Origin: Streptomyces longisporoflavus
GTDB lineage: Bacteria; Actinomycetota; Actinomycetes; Streptomycetales; Streptomycetaceae
Direction of reading: 5' to 3'
Length of the DNA: 64,000 nucleotides
Assembly (NCBI RefSeq): GCF_014649775.1
Contig: NZ_BMTR01000018.1
Span: forward strand, 119,372-183,371
In this document: piece after piece, positions 25,067-32,376 of the stretch
How positions within the stretch are numbered: position 1 is the stretch's first letter
Layout of the letters: each line of letters opens with the position of its first letter
The notes under the pieces: generated by a model
What the model was told of the DNA's origin: nothing
What the model saw: only the letters and a program-made list of their open reading frames with translations
Databases searched by the model: none
Program-made: the position numbers and the translations under genes

Positions 25067-25564
25067 ATGAGCACCACCCAGAGCGAGAGGCTGCGAGAAC
25101 TGCTGGAACCGCTCGTCAGCTCGAAGGAACTGGATCTCGAAGAGATCGAAGTGGCCTCGGTCGGACGCAAGCGGGTGCTGCGAGTCGTGATCGATTCTGA
25201 CGACGGCGTGGACCTGGACCAGATCGCCGAGATCAGCCGCGAACTCTCCGAGAAGCTCGACGAGAGCGACGCGATGGGCGACGGGGAGTACACCCTCGAA
25301 GTCGGCTCCCCCGGCGCCGAGCGCCCGCTGTCGGAGCACCGCCACTACCTGCGTGCCGTCGGCCGCCTGGTGAAGTTCCAGCTGACGGAGGGCGGCGAGC
25401 TGATCGCCCGCATCCTCGAGGTGGACGACGAAGGCGTGGATCTTGAAGTACCGGGCGTGAAGGGGCGCAAGCCCACCGCCCGCAGGCTCGCCTTCGACGA
25501 GATCGCCAAGGCGCGCGTCGAGGTCGAGTTCAACCGCAAGGACAAGAAGGAAGAGGAGGCGTAG
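25067..25564 (+). CDS. rimP: Ribosome maturation factor RimP
   Basis: 30S assembly factor of 165 residues. The N-terminal alpha/beta domain contains the family stretch RVVIDSDDGVDLDQIAEISRE, and the GSPGAERPL motif near residue 83 precedes the C-terminal SH3-like domain. The last residues are highly charged (RKDKKEEEA). It heads the rimP-nusA-rnpM-infB operon, as in most bacteria, and its stop lies two bases before the nusA start. Confidence 0.95.
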   Translation: MSTTQSERLRELLEPLVSSKELDLEEIEVASVGRKRVLRVVIDSDDGVDLDQIAEISRELSEKLDESDAMGDGEYTLEVGSPGAERPLSEHRHYLRAVGRLVKFQLTEGGELIARILEVDDEGVDLEVPGVKGRKPTARRLAFDEIAKARVEVEFNRKDKKEEEA

Positions 25565-25566
25565 CC

Positions 25567-26565
25567 GTGGACATCGACATGAGTGCCCTGCGGGGTCTGG
25601 TCCGGGAGAAGGAGATTTCCTTCGACCTGCTGGTCGAGGCGATCGAGTCGGCCCTCCTCATCGCCTACCACCGCACCGACGGCAGCTTCCGTCGCGCCCG
25701 CGTGAAGCTGGACCGCGACAGCGGCCATGTGACGGTGTGGGCGACGGAGGACCCGGCGGACCTCGAAGAGGGCCAGGAGGCCAAGGAGTTCGACGACACC
25801 CCCTCCGACTTCGGCCGCATCGCCGCGACGACCGCCAAGCAGGTCATCCTGCAGCGCCTGCGCGACGCCCAGGACGACGCCACCCTCGGCGAGTACGCGG
25901 GCCGTGAGGGCGACATCGTCACCGGCGTCGTCCAGCAGGGCCGCGACCCGAAGAACGTGCTCGTCGACATCGGCAAGCTCGAGGCCATCCTGCCCGTGCA
26001 GGAGCAGGTCCCCGGCGAGGAGTACGGCCACGGCCTGCGCCTTCGTTCGTACGTCGTCCGGGTGGCGAAGGGCGTCCGCGGCCCCTCGGTCACGCTTTCC
26101 CGTACGCACCCCAACCTCGTCAAGAAGCTCTTCGCGCTCGAGGTGCCGGAGATCGCCGACGGGTCGGTCGAGATCTCGGCCATCGCCCGCGAGGCCGGGC
26201 ACCGCACCAAGATCGCGGTGCGCTCGACCCGCTCGGGCCTCAACGCCAAGGGCGCCTGCATCGGTCCGATGGGCCAGCGTGTGCGCAACGTCATGGCCGA
26301 GCTCAACGGCGAGAAGATCGACATTGTGGACTGGTCCGACGACCCGGCCGAGATGGTCGCCCACGCGCTGTCCCCGGCTCGGGTCAGCAAGGTGGAGGTC
26401 GTCGACCTCCAGGCCCGTTCCGCACGGGTGACGGTGCCGGACTACCAGCTGTCCCTCGCCATCGGCAAGGAGGGCCAGAACGCCCGTCTCGCCGCACGGC
26501 TCACGGGCTGGCGCATCGACATCCGCCCGGACACCGAGCAGCCGCAGGACTCCCCGGAGGCCTGA
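25567..26565 (+). CDS. nusA: Transcription termination/antitermination factor NusA
   Basis: RNA-polymerase-associated factor of 332 residues. An N-terminal polymerase-binding domain (about 1-125) is followed by an S1 domain (about 130-195) and two KH domains, with the KH GxxG loop GPMGQRV at about 236-242 and AIGKEGQNAR at about 299-308. It lacks the acidic C-terminal repeats of Proteobacteria, as usual in actinobacteria. GTG 25567 has GGAGG upstream; the in-frame ATG at 25579 is possible but less likely. Cotranscribed with rimP. Confidence 0.96.
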   Translation: MDIDMSALRGLVREKEISFDLLVEAIESALLIAYHRTDGSFRRARVKLDRDSGHVTVWATEDPADLEEGQEAKEFDDTPSDFGRIAATTAKQVILQRLRDAQDDATLGEYAGREGDIVTGVVQQGRDPKNVLVDIGKLEAILPVQEQVPGEEYGHGLRLRSYVVRVAKGVRGPSVTLSRTHPNLVKKLFALEVPEIADGSVEISAIAREAGHRTKIAVRSTRSGLNAKGACIGPMGQRVRNVMAELNGEKIDIVDWSDDPAEMVAHALSPARVSKVEVVDLQARSARVTVPDYQLSLAIGKEGQNARLAARLTGWRIDIRPDTEQPQDSPEA

Positions 26566-26666
26566 TCGGGGTGCTGATCGCGCACTGATCGCGTACTGAT
26601 CAAGACAACAGCCGTTCGATTTTTGCCCCAAAGGGGTGAGGTCGGTGCGGGGAGGTAGACTTAATC

Positions 26667-26957
26667 GTGTCTGGCCGGACGCAAGCCCGCGCATGCCCTG
26701 AACGCACCTGTGTGGGGTGCCGGGAGCGAGCGGCCAAGAGCGATCTGCTGCGCATCGTGGCGAAAGAGGGCGCTTGCGCCCCCGATCCAAGCGGTACGCT
26801 GCCCGGCCGGGGTGCGTATATCCACCCCGTTCCGGTCTGTCTCGACCTGGCGGTCCGACGCAGAGCGTTCCCGAGGGCCTTCCGGGCCCCGGGCCCGCTC
26901 GACACGGCGGACTTGCGCCGAGCCGTCGAGACAGTTGCCCAGCAGGCAACACCGTAA
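26667..26957 (+). CDS. rnpM: YlxR-family RNA-binding protein (RNase P modulator)
   Basis: A basic 96-residue protein of the YlxR/DUF448 family, whose B. subtilis member RnpM binds and modulates RNase P. The family signature RTCVGCRERAAK lies at residues 13-24 and GRGAYIHP at about 47-54. Start GTG 26667 has GGAGGT ten bases upstream. A TAGACT box (26656-26661) immediately before the start could also serve as a -10. It sits between nusA and infB, as is conserved in many bacteria. Confidence 0.9.
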   Translation: MSGRTQARACPERTCVGCRERAAKSDLLRIVAKEGACAPDPSGTLPGRGAYIHPVPVCLDLAVRRRAFPRAFRAPGPLDTADLRRAVETVAQQATP

Positions 26958-26961
26958 GGAA

Positions 26962-26985
26962 GGTCGCGCGGAACCCCGCGCGACC
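26962..26985 (+). terminator. Hairpin between rnpM and infB
   Basis: A perfect 10-bp stem (26962-26971 with 26976-26985) with loop AACC, four bases after the rnpM stop. Because infB is expected to be cotranscribed, this may be an attenuator or processing site rather than a full terminator. Confidence 0.6.
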
Positions 26986-27020
26986 CTGGTATTCCGCGAG
27001 TTGGAAGTAGGTCGAGATTG

Positions 27021-27065
27021 CGATGAGCACTCGATGAGCACGCGATGAGTACGCCCATGAAGTAG
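27021..27065 (+). promoter_or_regulatory. Three overlapping micro-ORFs on an 11-bp tandem repeat upstream of infB
   Basis: CGATGAGCACT, CGATGAGCACG and CGATGAGTACG follow each other (27021-27053). Each copy starts an ATG: 27023 (MSTR, stop), 27034 (MSTR, stop) and 27045 (MSTPMK, stop at 27063-27065). Each stop overlaps the next start in an ATGA. A leader-peptide relay is possible, but no strong Shine-Dalgarno precedes the first ATG. Confidence 0.5.
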
Positions 27066-27069
27066 CGAC

Positions 27070-27089
27070 GGTCCGGCGTAACCCGGACC
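27070..27089 (+). promoter_or_regulatory. Hairpin next to the infB ribosome-binding site
   Basis: GGTCCGG (27070-27076) pairs with CCGGACC (27083-27089). The stem ends three bases before the AAAGGAG that serves the infB GTG start at 27103, and five bases after the last micro-ORF stop. Confidence 0.5.
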
Positions 27090-27102
27090 TAAAAGGAGCG
27101 AA

Positions 27103-30100
27103 GTGGCTAAGGTCCGGGTATACGAGCTCGCCAAGGAGTTCGGCGTAGAGAGCAAGGTCGTCATGGCCAAGCTCCAAGAACTCGGTGAATTCGTACGTTC
27201 GGCGTCCTCGACGATCGAGGCGCCCGTTGTACGCAAACTGACTGACGCATTGAACACGGGCGGTGGCAACGGCAAGTCCGCCGCCAAGCCCGGGGCGCCG
27301 CGCAAGCAGGCCGCCCCCAAGCCGCCGGCCCCCTCGGGCCCGGCGTCTCCCTCTCCCGCGCAGGCCGCCCGTCCGGGTCCGGCCGCGCCCAAGCCGGCCC
27401 CGGCCAAGCCCGCCGCGGCCGACAAGCCCGCGTCCCCGGCGACGCCCGGGCCGCGTCCGGGCCCCAAGCCGCCGACGCCCAAGCCGGCCCCGGCGGCTCC
27501 GGCTGCCCCCGCCGCGCCCGCCGCGCCGGTCACCCCGGCTCCGGCCGCCCCGGAGTTCACCGCTCCGCCGGCCGCCCCGGCTGCCTCCTCGGCGCCGGCA
27601 GGCCCGCGTCCGGGCGCTCGCCCGGGTGCCCCCAAGCCCGGTGGCCGTCCGGCCCCCGGCCAGGGGCAGGGCCAGGGCGGTCGTGGTGACCGCGGCGACA
27701 ACCGTCAGGGCGCCCCGCGTCCCGGCGGCCAGGGTGGCGCCCCGCGCCCCGGTGGCCGTCCGGCCGGACCGCGTCCCGGCAACAACCCCTTCACCTCTGG
27801 TGGCTCCACCGGCATGGCGCGCCCGCAGGCGCCCCGTCCGGGCGGCGCCCCGCGCCCCGGCGGCCAGGGCGGCCCCGGTGGTCCCGGCGGCGCCCCGCGT
27901 CCGCAGGGCCAGGGCGGCGGCCAGGGTGCTCCCCGTCCGCAGGGCCAGGGCGGCGCTCGCCCCACGCCCGGCGGCATGCCTCGCCCGCAGGGTGGTGCCC
28001 CGCGTCCCGGCGGCGCCCCCGGTGGCGGCGGTAACCGTCCGAACCCGGGCATGATGCCGCAGCGTCCCGCCGCGGGCCCGCGTCCCGGTGGTGGCCCCGG
28101 CGGTGGCCGTGGTCCCGGCGGTGGCGGTCGTCCCGGCGGTGGCGGCGGCGGTCGTCCCGGTGGCGGCGGCGGCTTCGCCGGTCGTCCCGGTGGCGGTGGC
28201 GGCGGCTTCGCAGGCCGTCCCGGCGGTCCCGGTGGCGGTGGCGGCGGTTTCGCCGGTCGTCCCGGTGGCGGCGGCGGTCGTCCCGGCTTCGGTGGTCGTC
28301 CCGGCGGTCCCGGTGCCCGTGGTGGCACGCAGGGTGCCTTCGGCCGTCCCGGCGGGCCCGCCCGTCGTGGTCGCAAGTCGAAGCGGCAGAGGCGCCAGGA
28401 GTACGAGTCGATGCAGGCCCCGTCGGTCGGCGGCGTCATGCTGCCGCGCGGCAACGGCCAGGCGGTCCGCCTGTCCCGTGGCGCCTCGCTGACCGACTTC
28501 GCCGAGAAGATCAACGCCAACCCGGCGTCGCTCGTCGGCGTGATGATGAACCTCGGCGAGATGGTCACGGCCACGCAGTCCGTGCCGGACGAGACGCTGA
28601 AGCTCCTCGCGGACGAGATGAACTTCGTCCTCGAGATCGTCAGCCCCGAGGAGGAGGACCGCGAGCTGCTCGAGTCCTTCGACATCGAGTTCGGCGAGGA
28701 CGAGGGCGGCGAGGAAGCGCTCATGGCGCGTCCGCCGGTCGTCACCGTCATGGGTCACGTCGACCACGGAAAGACCCGACTGCTCGACGCCATCCGCAAG
28801 ACGAACGTCATCGCGGGCGAGGCCGGCGGCATCACGCAGCACATCGGTGCCTACCAGGTCTCTTCCGAGGTCAACGGCGAAGACCGCAAGATCACCTTCA
28901 TCGACACCCCCGGTCACGAGGCGTTCACCGCCATGCGTGCCCGTGGTGCGAAGTCCACCGACATCGCGATCCTCGTGGTCGCGGCCAACGACGGTGTGAT
29001 GCCGCAGACGATCGAGGCGCTGAACCACGCCAAGGCGGCCGACGTGCCGATCGTGGTCGCGGTCAACAAGATCGACGTCGAGGGTGCCGACCCGACCAAG
29101 GTGCGCGGTCAGCTCACCGAGTTCGGTCTGGTGGCCGAGGAGTACGGCGGCGACACGATGTTCGTCGACATCTCCGCCAAGCAGGGACTGAACATCGAGT
29201 CCCTCCTGGAGGCCGTGGTCCTGACCGCGGACGCCTCGCTCGACCTGCGGGCCAACCCGGAGCAGGACGCGCAGGGTATTGCGATCGAGTCCCACCTGGA
29301 CAAGGGCCGCGGCGCCGTCGCGACCGTCTTGGTCCAGCGCGGTACCCTCCGCGTCGGTGACACGATGGTGGTCGGCGACGCGTACGGCCGAGTCCGCGCG
29401 ATGCTCGACGACAAGGGCGAGAACGTGAGCGAGGCGGGTCCCTCGACCCCGGTCCTCGTCCTCGGTCTCACCAACGTGCCGGGCGCCGGCGACAACTTCC
29501 TGGTCGTCGACGAGGACCGTACGGCCCGTCAGATCGCCGAGAAGCGCGCCGCCCGTGAGCGCAACGTCCGCTTCGCCCGCAAGGGTGTGCGGTTCTCCCT
29601 GGAGAACCTGGACGAGGCCCTCAAGGCCGGTCTGGTGCAGGAACTCAACCTCATCATCAAGGGCGACGCGTCCGGTTCGGTGGAGGCTCTCGAGTCCTCG
29701 CTGCTCCAGCTCGACGTCGGCGAAGAGGTCGACATCCGCGTCCTGCACCGCGGCGTGGGTGCGGTCACCGAGTCGGACATCGACCTGGCGACCGGCTCCG
29801 ACGCGATCGTGATCGGCTTCAACGTCCGTGCGGCCGGTCGTGCCGCGCAGATGGCCGACCGCGAAGGTGTGGACGTTCGGTACTACTCGGTCATCTACCA
29901 GGCGATCGAAGAGATCGAAGCGGCCCTCAAGGGCATGCTCAAGCCGGAGTACGAAGAGGTCGAGCTCGGTACGGCGGAGATCCGCGAGATCTTCCGCTCG
30001 TCCAAGCTGGGCAACATCGCCGGTGTTCTGGTCCGGTCGGGCGAGGTCAAGCGCAACACCAAGGCGCGCCTCATCCGCGACGGCAAGGTCATCGCGGAGG

Positions 30101-30252
30101 GTCTCAACATCTCCGGTCTGCGCCGCTTCAAGGACGACGTCACCGAGATCCGCGAAGGGTTCGAGGGCGGTATCAACCTCGGCAACTTCAACGACATCAA
30201 GATCGACGACGTCATCGCGACGTACGAGATGCGCGAGAAGCCGCGAGGCTGA
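27103..30252 (+). CDS. infB: Translation initiation factor IF-2
   Basis: GTPase that delivers initiator tRNA to the 30S subunit, 1,049 residues. An IF2_N domain (1-50) is followed by about 380 residues of Pro/Ala then Gly/Arg/Pro-rich low complexity (about 60-430), a second IF2_N domain (about 445-490) and the G domain. GTPase motifs are G1 GHVDHGKT at 551-558, G3 DTPGHE at 601-606 and G4 NKID at 655-658; domains II-IV follow. The GTG start has AAGGAG four bases upstream. The linker changes at about residue 200 from AP-rich to a GGRPG-type repeat that ends in a basic KSKRQRRQ. It is the largest gene of the nusA operon. Confidence 0.97.
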   Translation: MAKVRVYELAKEFGVESKVVMAKLQELGEFVRSASSTIEAPVVRKLTDALNTGGGNGKSAAKPGAPRKQAAPKPPAPSGPASPSPAQAARPGPAAPKPAPAKPAAADKPASPATPGPRPGPKPPTPKPAPAAPAAPAAPAAPVTPAPAAPEFTAPPAAPAASSAPAGPRPGARPGAPKPGGRPAPGQGQGQGGRGDRGDNRQGAPRPGGQGGAPRPGGRPAGPRPGNNPFTSGGSTGMARPQAPRPGGAPRPGGQGGPGGPGGAPRPQGQGGGQGAPRPQGQGGARPTPGGMPRPQGGAPRPGGAPGGGGNRPNPGMMPQRPAAGPRPGGGPGGGRGPGGGGRPGGGGGGRPGGGGGFAGRPGGGGGGFAGRPGGPGGGGGGFAGRPGGGGGRPGFGGRPGGPGARGGTQGAFGRPGGPARRGRKSKRQRRQEYESMQAPSVGGVMLPRGNGQAVRLSRGASLTDFAEKINANPASLVGVMMNLGEMVTATQSVPDETLKLLADEMNFVLEIVSPEEEDRELLESFDIEFGEDEGGEEALMARPPVVTVMGHVDHGKTRLLDAIRKTNVIAGEAGGITQHIGAYQVSSEVNGEDRKITFIDTPGHEAFTAMRARGAKSTDIAILVVAANDGVMPQTIEALNHAKAADVPIVVAVNKIDVEGADPTKVRGQLTEFGLVAEEYGGDTMFVDISAKQGLNIESLLEAVVLTADASLDLRANPEQDAQGIAIESHLDKGRGAVATVLVQRGTLRVGDTMVVGDAYGRVRAMLDDKGENVSEAGPSTPVLVLGLTNVPGAGDNFLVVDEDRTARQIAEKRAARERNVRFARKGVRFSLENLDEALKAGLVQELNLIIKGDASGSVEALESSLLQLDVGEEVDIRVLHRGVGAVTESDIDLATGSDAIVIGFNVRAAGRAAQMADREGVDVRYYSVIYQAIEEIEAALKGMLKPEYEEVELGTAEIREIFRSSKLGNIAGVLVRSGEVKRNTKARLIRDGKVIAEGLNISGLRRFKDDVTEIREGFEGGINLGNFNDIKIDDVIATYEMREKPRG

Positions 30253-30267
30253 TCACGACAGCTCGAA

Positions 30268-30311
30268 CCGGGGCCGGTCGAGGGGAGGTAAATCCCGTCG
30301 ATCGGCCCCGG
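30268..30311 (+). terminator. Hairpin after infB
   Basis: A 14-bp inverted repeat with one G-T pair (30268-30281 with 30298-30311) and 16-base loop, 16 bases after the stop codon. Likely ends much of the rimP-infB transcript. Confidence 0.7.
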
Positions 30312-30391
30312 CCGTTCCGTGTACGGTTCTTGTGTCCCTGCCAAGTGGTTGGCGGGGCGCGATCCCGAACCGGCGGGACATCCGGACACAC

Positions 30392-30685
30392 ATGTATGTG
30401 GGGACTCTGTCCTTCGATCTGCTCCTCGGCGACGTTCGCTCGCTGAAGGAGAAACGCTCCGTCGTCCGCCCCATCGTCGCCGAACTCATCCGCAAGTACG
30501 CGGTGAGCGCGGCGGAGACGGGGAACCAGGACCTCCATCGCAGGGCCGAGATCGGCCTGGCGCTGGTCTCCGGGGAGACGGGGCACCTCACCGACGTACT
30601 GGACCGGTGCGAGCGGATGGTCGCCGCCCGTCCCGAGGTGGAGCTGCTCTCCGTTCGACGCAGGCTCCACGGCGACGAAGACTGA
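30392..30685 (+). CDS. DUF503 family protein (YlxP-like)
   Basis: A 97-residue protein of the DUF503/YlxP family that is usually encoded between infB and rbfA. The typical start MYVGTLSFDLLLGDVRSLKEKR is visible as separate beta and charged segments; the rest is a small alpha/beta domain with no motif of known catalysis. ATG 30392 is chosen because the conserved N-terminus starts there. The role is unknown; the neighbourhood suggests ribosome biogenesis. Confidence 0.88.
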   Translation: MYVGTLSFDLLLGDVRSLKEKRSVVRPIVAELIRKYAVSAAETGNQDLHRRAEIGLALVSGETGHLTDVLDRCERMVAARPEVELLSVRRRLHGDED

Positions 30686-30717
30686 TTGCACAGCAAGGCG
30701 AAGAAGGAGACGGAGCA

Positions 30718-31179
30718 GTGGCCGACAACGCGCGGGCGAAAAGGCTGGCGGACCTCATCCGAGAGGTGGTTGCCCAGAAGCTGCAGCGCGGGATCAAGGA
30801 CCCGCGGCTCGGTACGCATGTGACCATCACGGACACCCGGGTCACGGGTGACCTGCGGGAGGCGACCGTCTTCTACACGGTCTACGGGGACGACGAGGAC
30901 CGCGCTTCGGCCGCGGCCGGTCTGGAGAGCGCCAAGGGCGTCCTCCGTTCGGCGGTCGGCGCGGCAGCGGGTGTGAAGTTCACCCCGAGCCTCACCTTCG
31001 TGGCGGACGCGCTGCCGGACAACGCCAGGGCCATCGAGGACCTCCTCGACAAGGCCCGGCTCTCGGACGAGAAGGTGCGCGAGGTGTCCGCGGGCGCCGA
31101 GTTCGCCGGCGGGGCCGACCCGTACCGCAAGCCCGAGGACGAGTCCGACGACGAAACGGACGGCGACGCCCGCGCATGA
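30718..31179 (+). CDS. rbfA: Ribosome-binding factor A
   Basis: 30S maturation factor of 153 residues with a KH-like fold; it acts on the 5' end of 16S rRNA. Conserved stretches are RAKRLADLIREVVAQKL at 5-21 and DPRLGTHVTITDTRVTGDL around 28-46. The acidic C-terminal tail (EDESDDETDGDARA) is typical of actinobacteria. Start GTG 30718 has GGAG just upstream. Its stop overlaps the truB start (ATGA). Confidence 0.95.
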   Translation: MADNARAKRLADLIREVVAQKLQRGIKDPRLGTHVTITDTRVTGDLREATVFYTVYGDDEDRASAAAGLESAKGVLRSAVGAAAGVKFTPSLTFVADALPDNARAIEDLLDKARLSDEKVREVSAGAEFAGGADPYRKPEDESDDETDGDARA

Positions 31180-32084
31180 GCAACACCGGCAACAAGACGC
31201 CGGACGGACTTGTCATCGTCGACAAGCCGTCCGGCTTCACTTCGCACGACGTGGTGGCCAAGATGCGCGGGATCGCCAAGACCCGCCGCGTCGGCCACGC
31301 GGGCACCCTCGACCCCATGGCGACGGGCGTTCTCGTCCTCGGGGTCGAGCGGGCGACCAAGCTCCTCGGCCACCTCGCGCTGACGGAGAAGGAGTATCTC
31401 GGCACGATCCGGCTCGGCCAGAACACGGTCACGGACGACGCCGAGGGAGAGCTGACCTCGTCGGCCGATGCCTCCGCCGTCAAGCGGGACGCCATCGACG
31501 CGGGTATCGCCAAGCTCTCCGGCGACATCATGCAGGTGCCGTCGAAGGTCAGCGCCATCAAGATCGACGGCAAGCGGTCGTACACCAGGGCGCGCGAGGG
31601 CGAGGACTTCGAGATCCCCGCCCGGCCGGTGAAGATCTCCGCCTTCACGGTGTACGACGTCAGGGACGCCGTGGCCGAGGACGGCACCCCCGTACTCGAC
31701 CTGGTCGTGTCGGTGGTCTGCTCGTCGGGGACGTACATCCGCGCTCTGGCCCGCGACCTGGGTGCGGACCTCGGGGTCGGCGGCCATCTGACGGCGCTGC
31801 GGCGCACGCGCGTCGGGCCGTACAAGCTGGACGCCGCCAAGACCATCGACCAGCTCCAGGAGGAGCTGACGGTGATGCCGGTGGCCGACGCCGCCGCTGC
31901 CGCGTTCCCGCGCTGGGACGTGGACGACCGGCGGGCGAAGCTGCTGCTCAACGGCGTACGGATAGAGATGCCGGAGGAGTACGCCGGGGTCGGTGCCGTC
32001 GCCGTCTTCGATCCGCGGGGGCGGTTCCTGGTCCTGGCCGAGGAGCTGAAGGGCAAGGCCAAGAGCCTGGCCGTCTTCGCCTGA
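31176..32084 (+). CDS. truB: tRNA pseudouridine(55) synthase
   Basis: Makes pseudouridine 55 in the T loop of tRNAs; 302 residues. The catalytic aspartate is D46 in GHAGTLDPMATGVL. Motifs for the core fold, such as VDKPSGFTSHD at 15-25 and the KVSAIKIDGKR stretch near 125, are present, with a PUA-like C-terminus. Translationally coupled to rbfA by a four-base overlap and ended by a strong hairpin, so it closes the nusA-infB block. Confidence 0.95.
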   Translation: MSNTGNKTPDGLVIVDKPSGFTSHDVVAKMRGIAKTRRVGHAGTLDPMATGVLVLGVERATKLLGHLALTEKEYLGTIRLGQNTVTDDAEGELTSSADASAVKRDAIDAGIAKLSGDIMQVPSKVSAIKIDGKRSYTRAREGEDFEIPARPVKISAFTVYDVRDAVAEDGTPVLDLVVSVVCSSGTYIRALARDLGADLGVGGHLTALRRTRVGPYKLDAAKTIDQLQEELTVMPVADAAAAAFPRWDVDDRRAKLLLNGVRIEMPEEYAGVGAVAVFDPRGRFLVLAEELKGKAKSLAVFA

Positions 32085-32103
32085 GCCGTTTCGCCGTTCG
32101 TCA

Positions 32104-32135
32104 GGGCCGGTCCGTCGTCTCGAACGGACCGGCCC
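32104..32135 (+). terminator. Terminator of truB
   Basis: A perfect 12-bp inverted repeat (32104-32115 with 32124-32135), eight-base loop, 19 bases after the stop codon. Confidence 0.8.
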
Positions 32136-32155
32136 GTTCGCGCATCATCGTCTTC

Positions 32156-32205
32156 GCCGTGGAGCGGCGGACAGCTGTGCGTGTGGCGGTGCGCCGCTCC
32201 ACGGC
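32156..32205. repeat. Perfect 14-bp inverted repeat with 22-base loop
   Basis: GCCGTGGAGCGGCG (32156-32169) is matched by its exact complement at 32192-32205. It lies between the truB terminator and the protease-like/NTPase gene, and could be a second terminator, an operator or an RNA structure in the leader of the downstream gene. Confidence 0.7.
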
Positions 32206-32376
32206 AACTCCCCCCATCTCAAGTTGTATCCATCGGGCCCTGCCGATTCACCCCATCAGGTGGGCGCTCGGAGTGAACCGAGGGAGCGGAAGGGGGCGCG
32301 TTCGCGACGCGTTCTGTCCTGCTGATCACCGCCGACCTACGGTCAGTAGAACGGGGCGTTCGCGGGAGGTTCGGGC

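Noticed and set aside
25345..29748. A 1,467-codon open frame on the minus strand opposite rimP, nusA and infB
   Set aside because: It is antisense to three certain genes, has Ala/Gly/Arg-biased low-complexity product and exists because high GC removes stop codons from the shadow frame.
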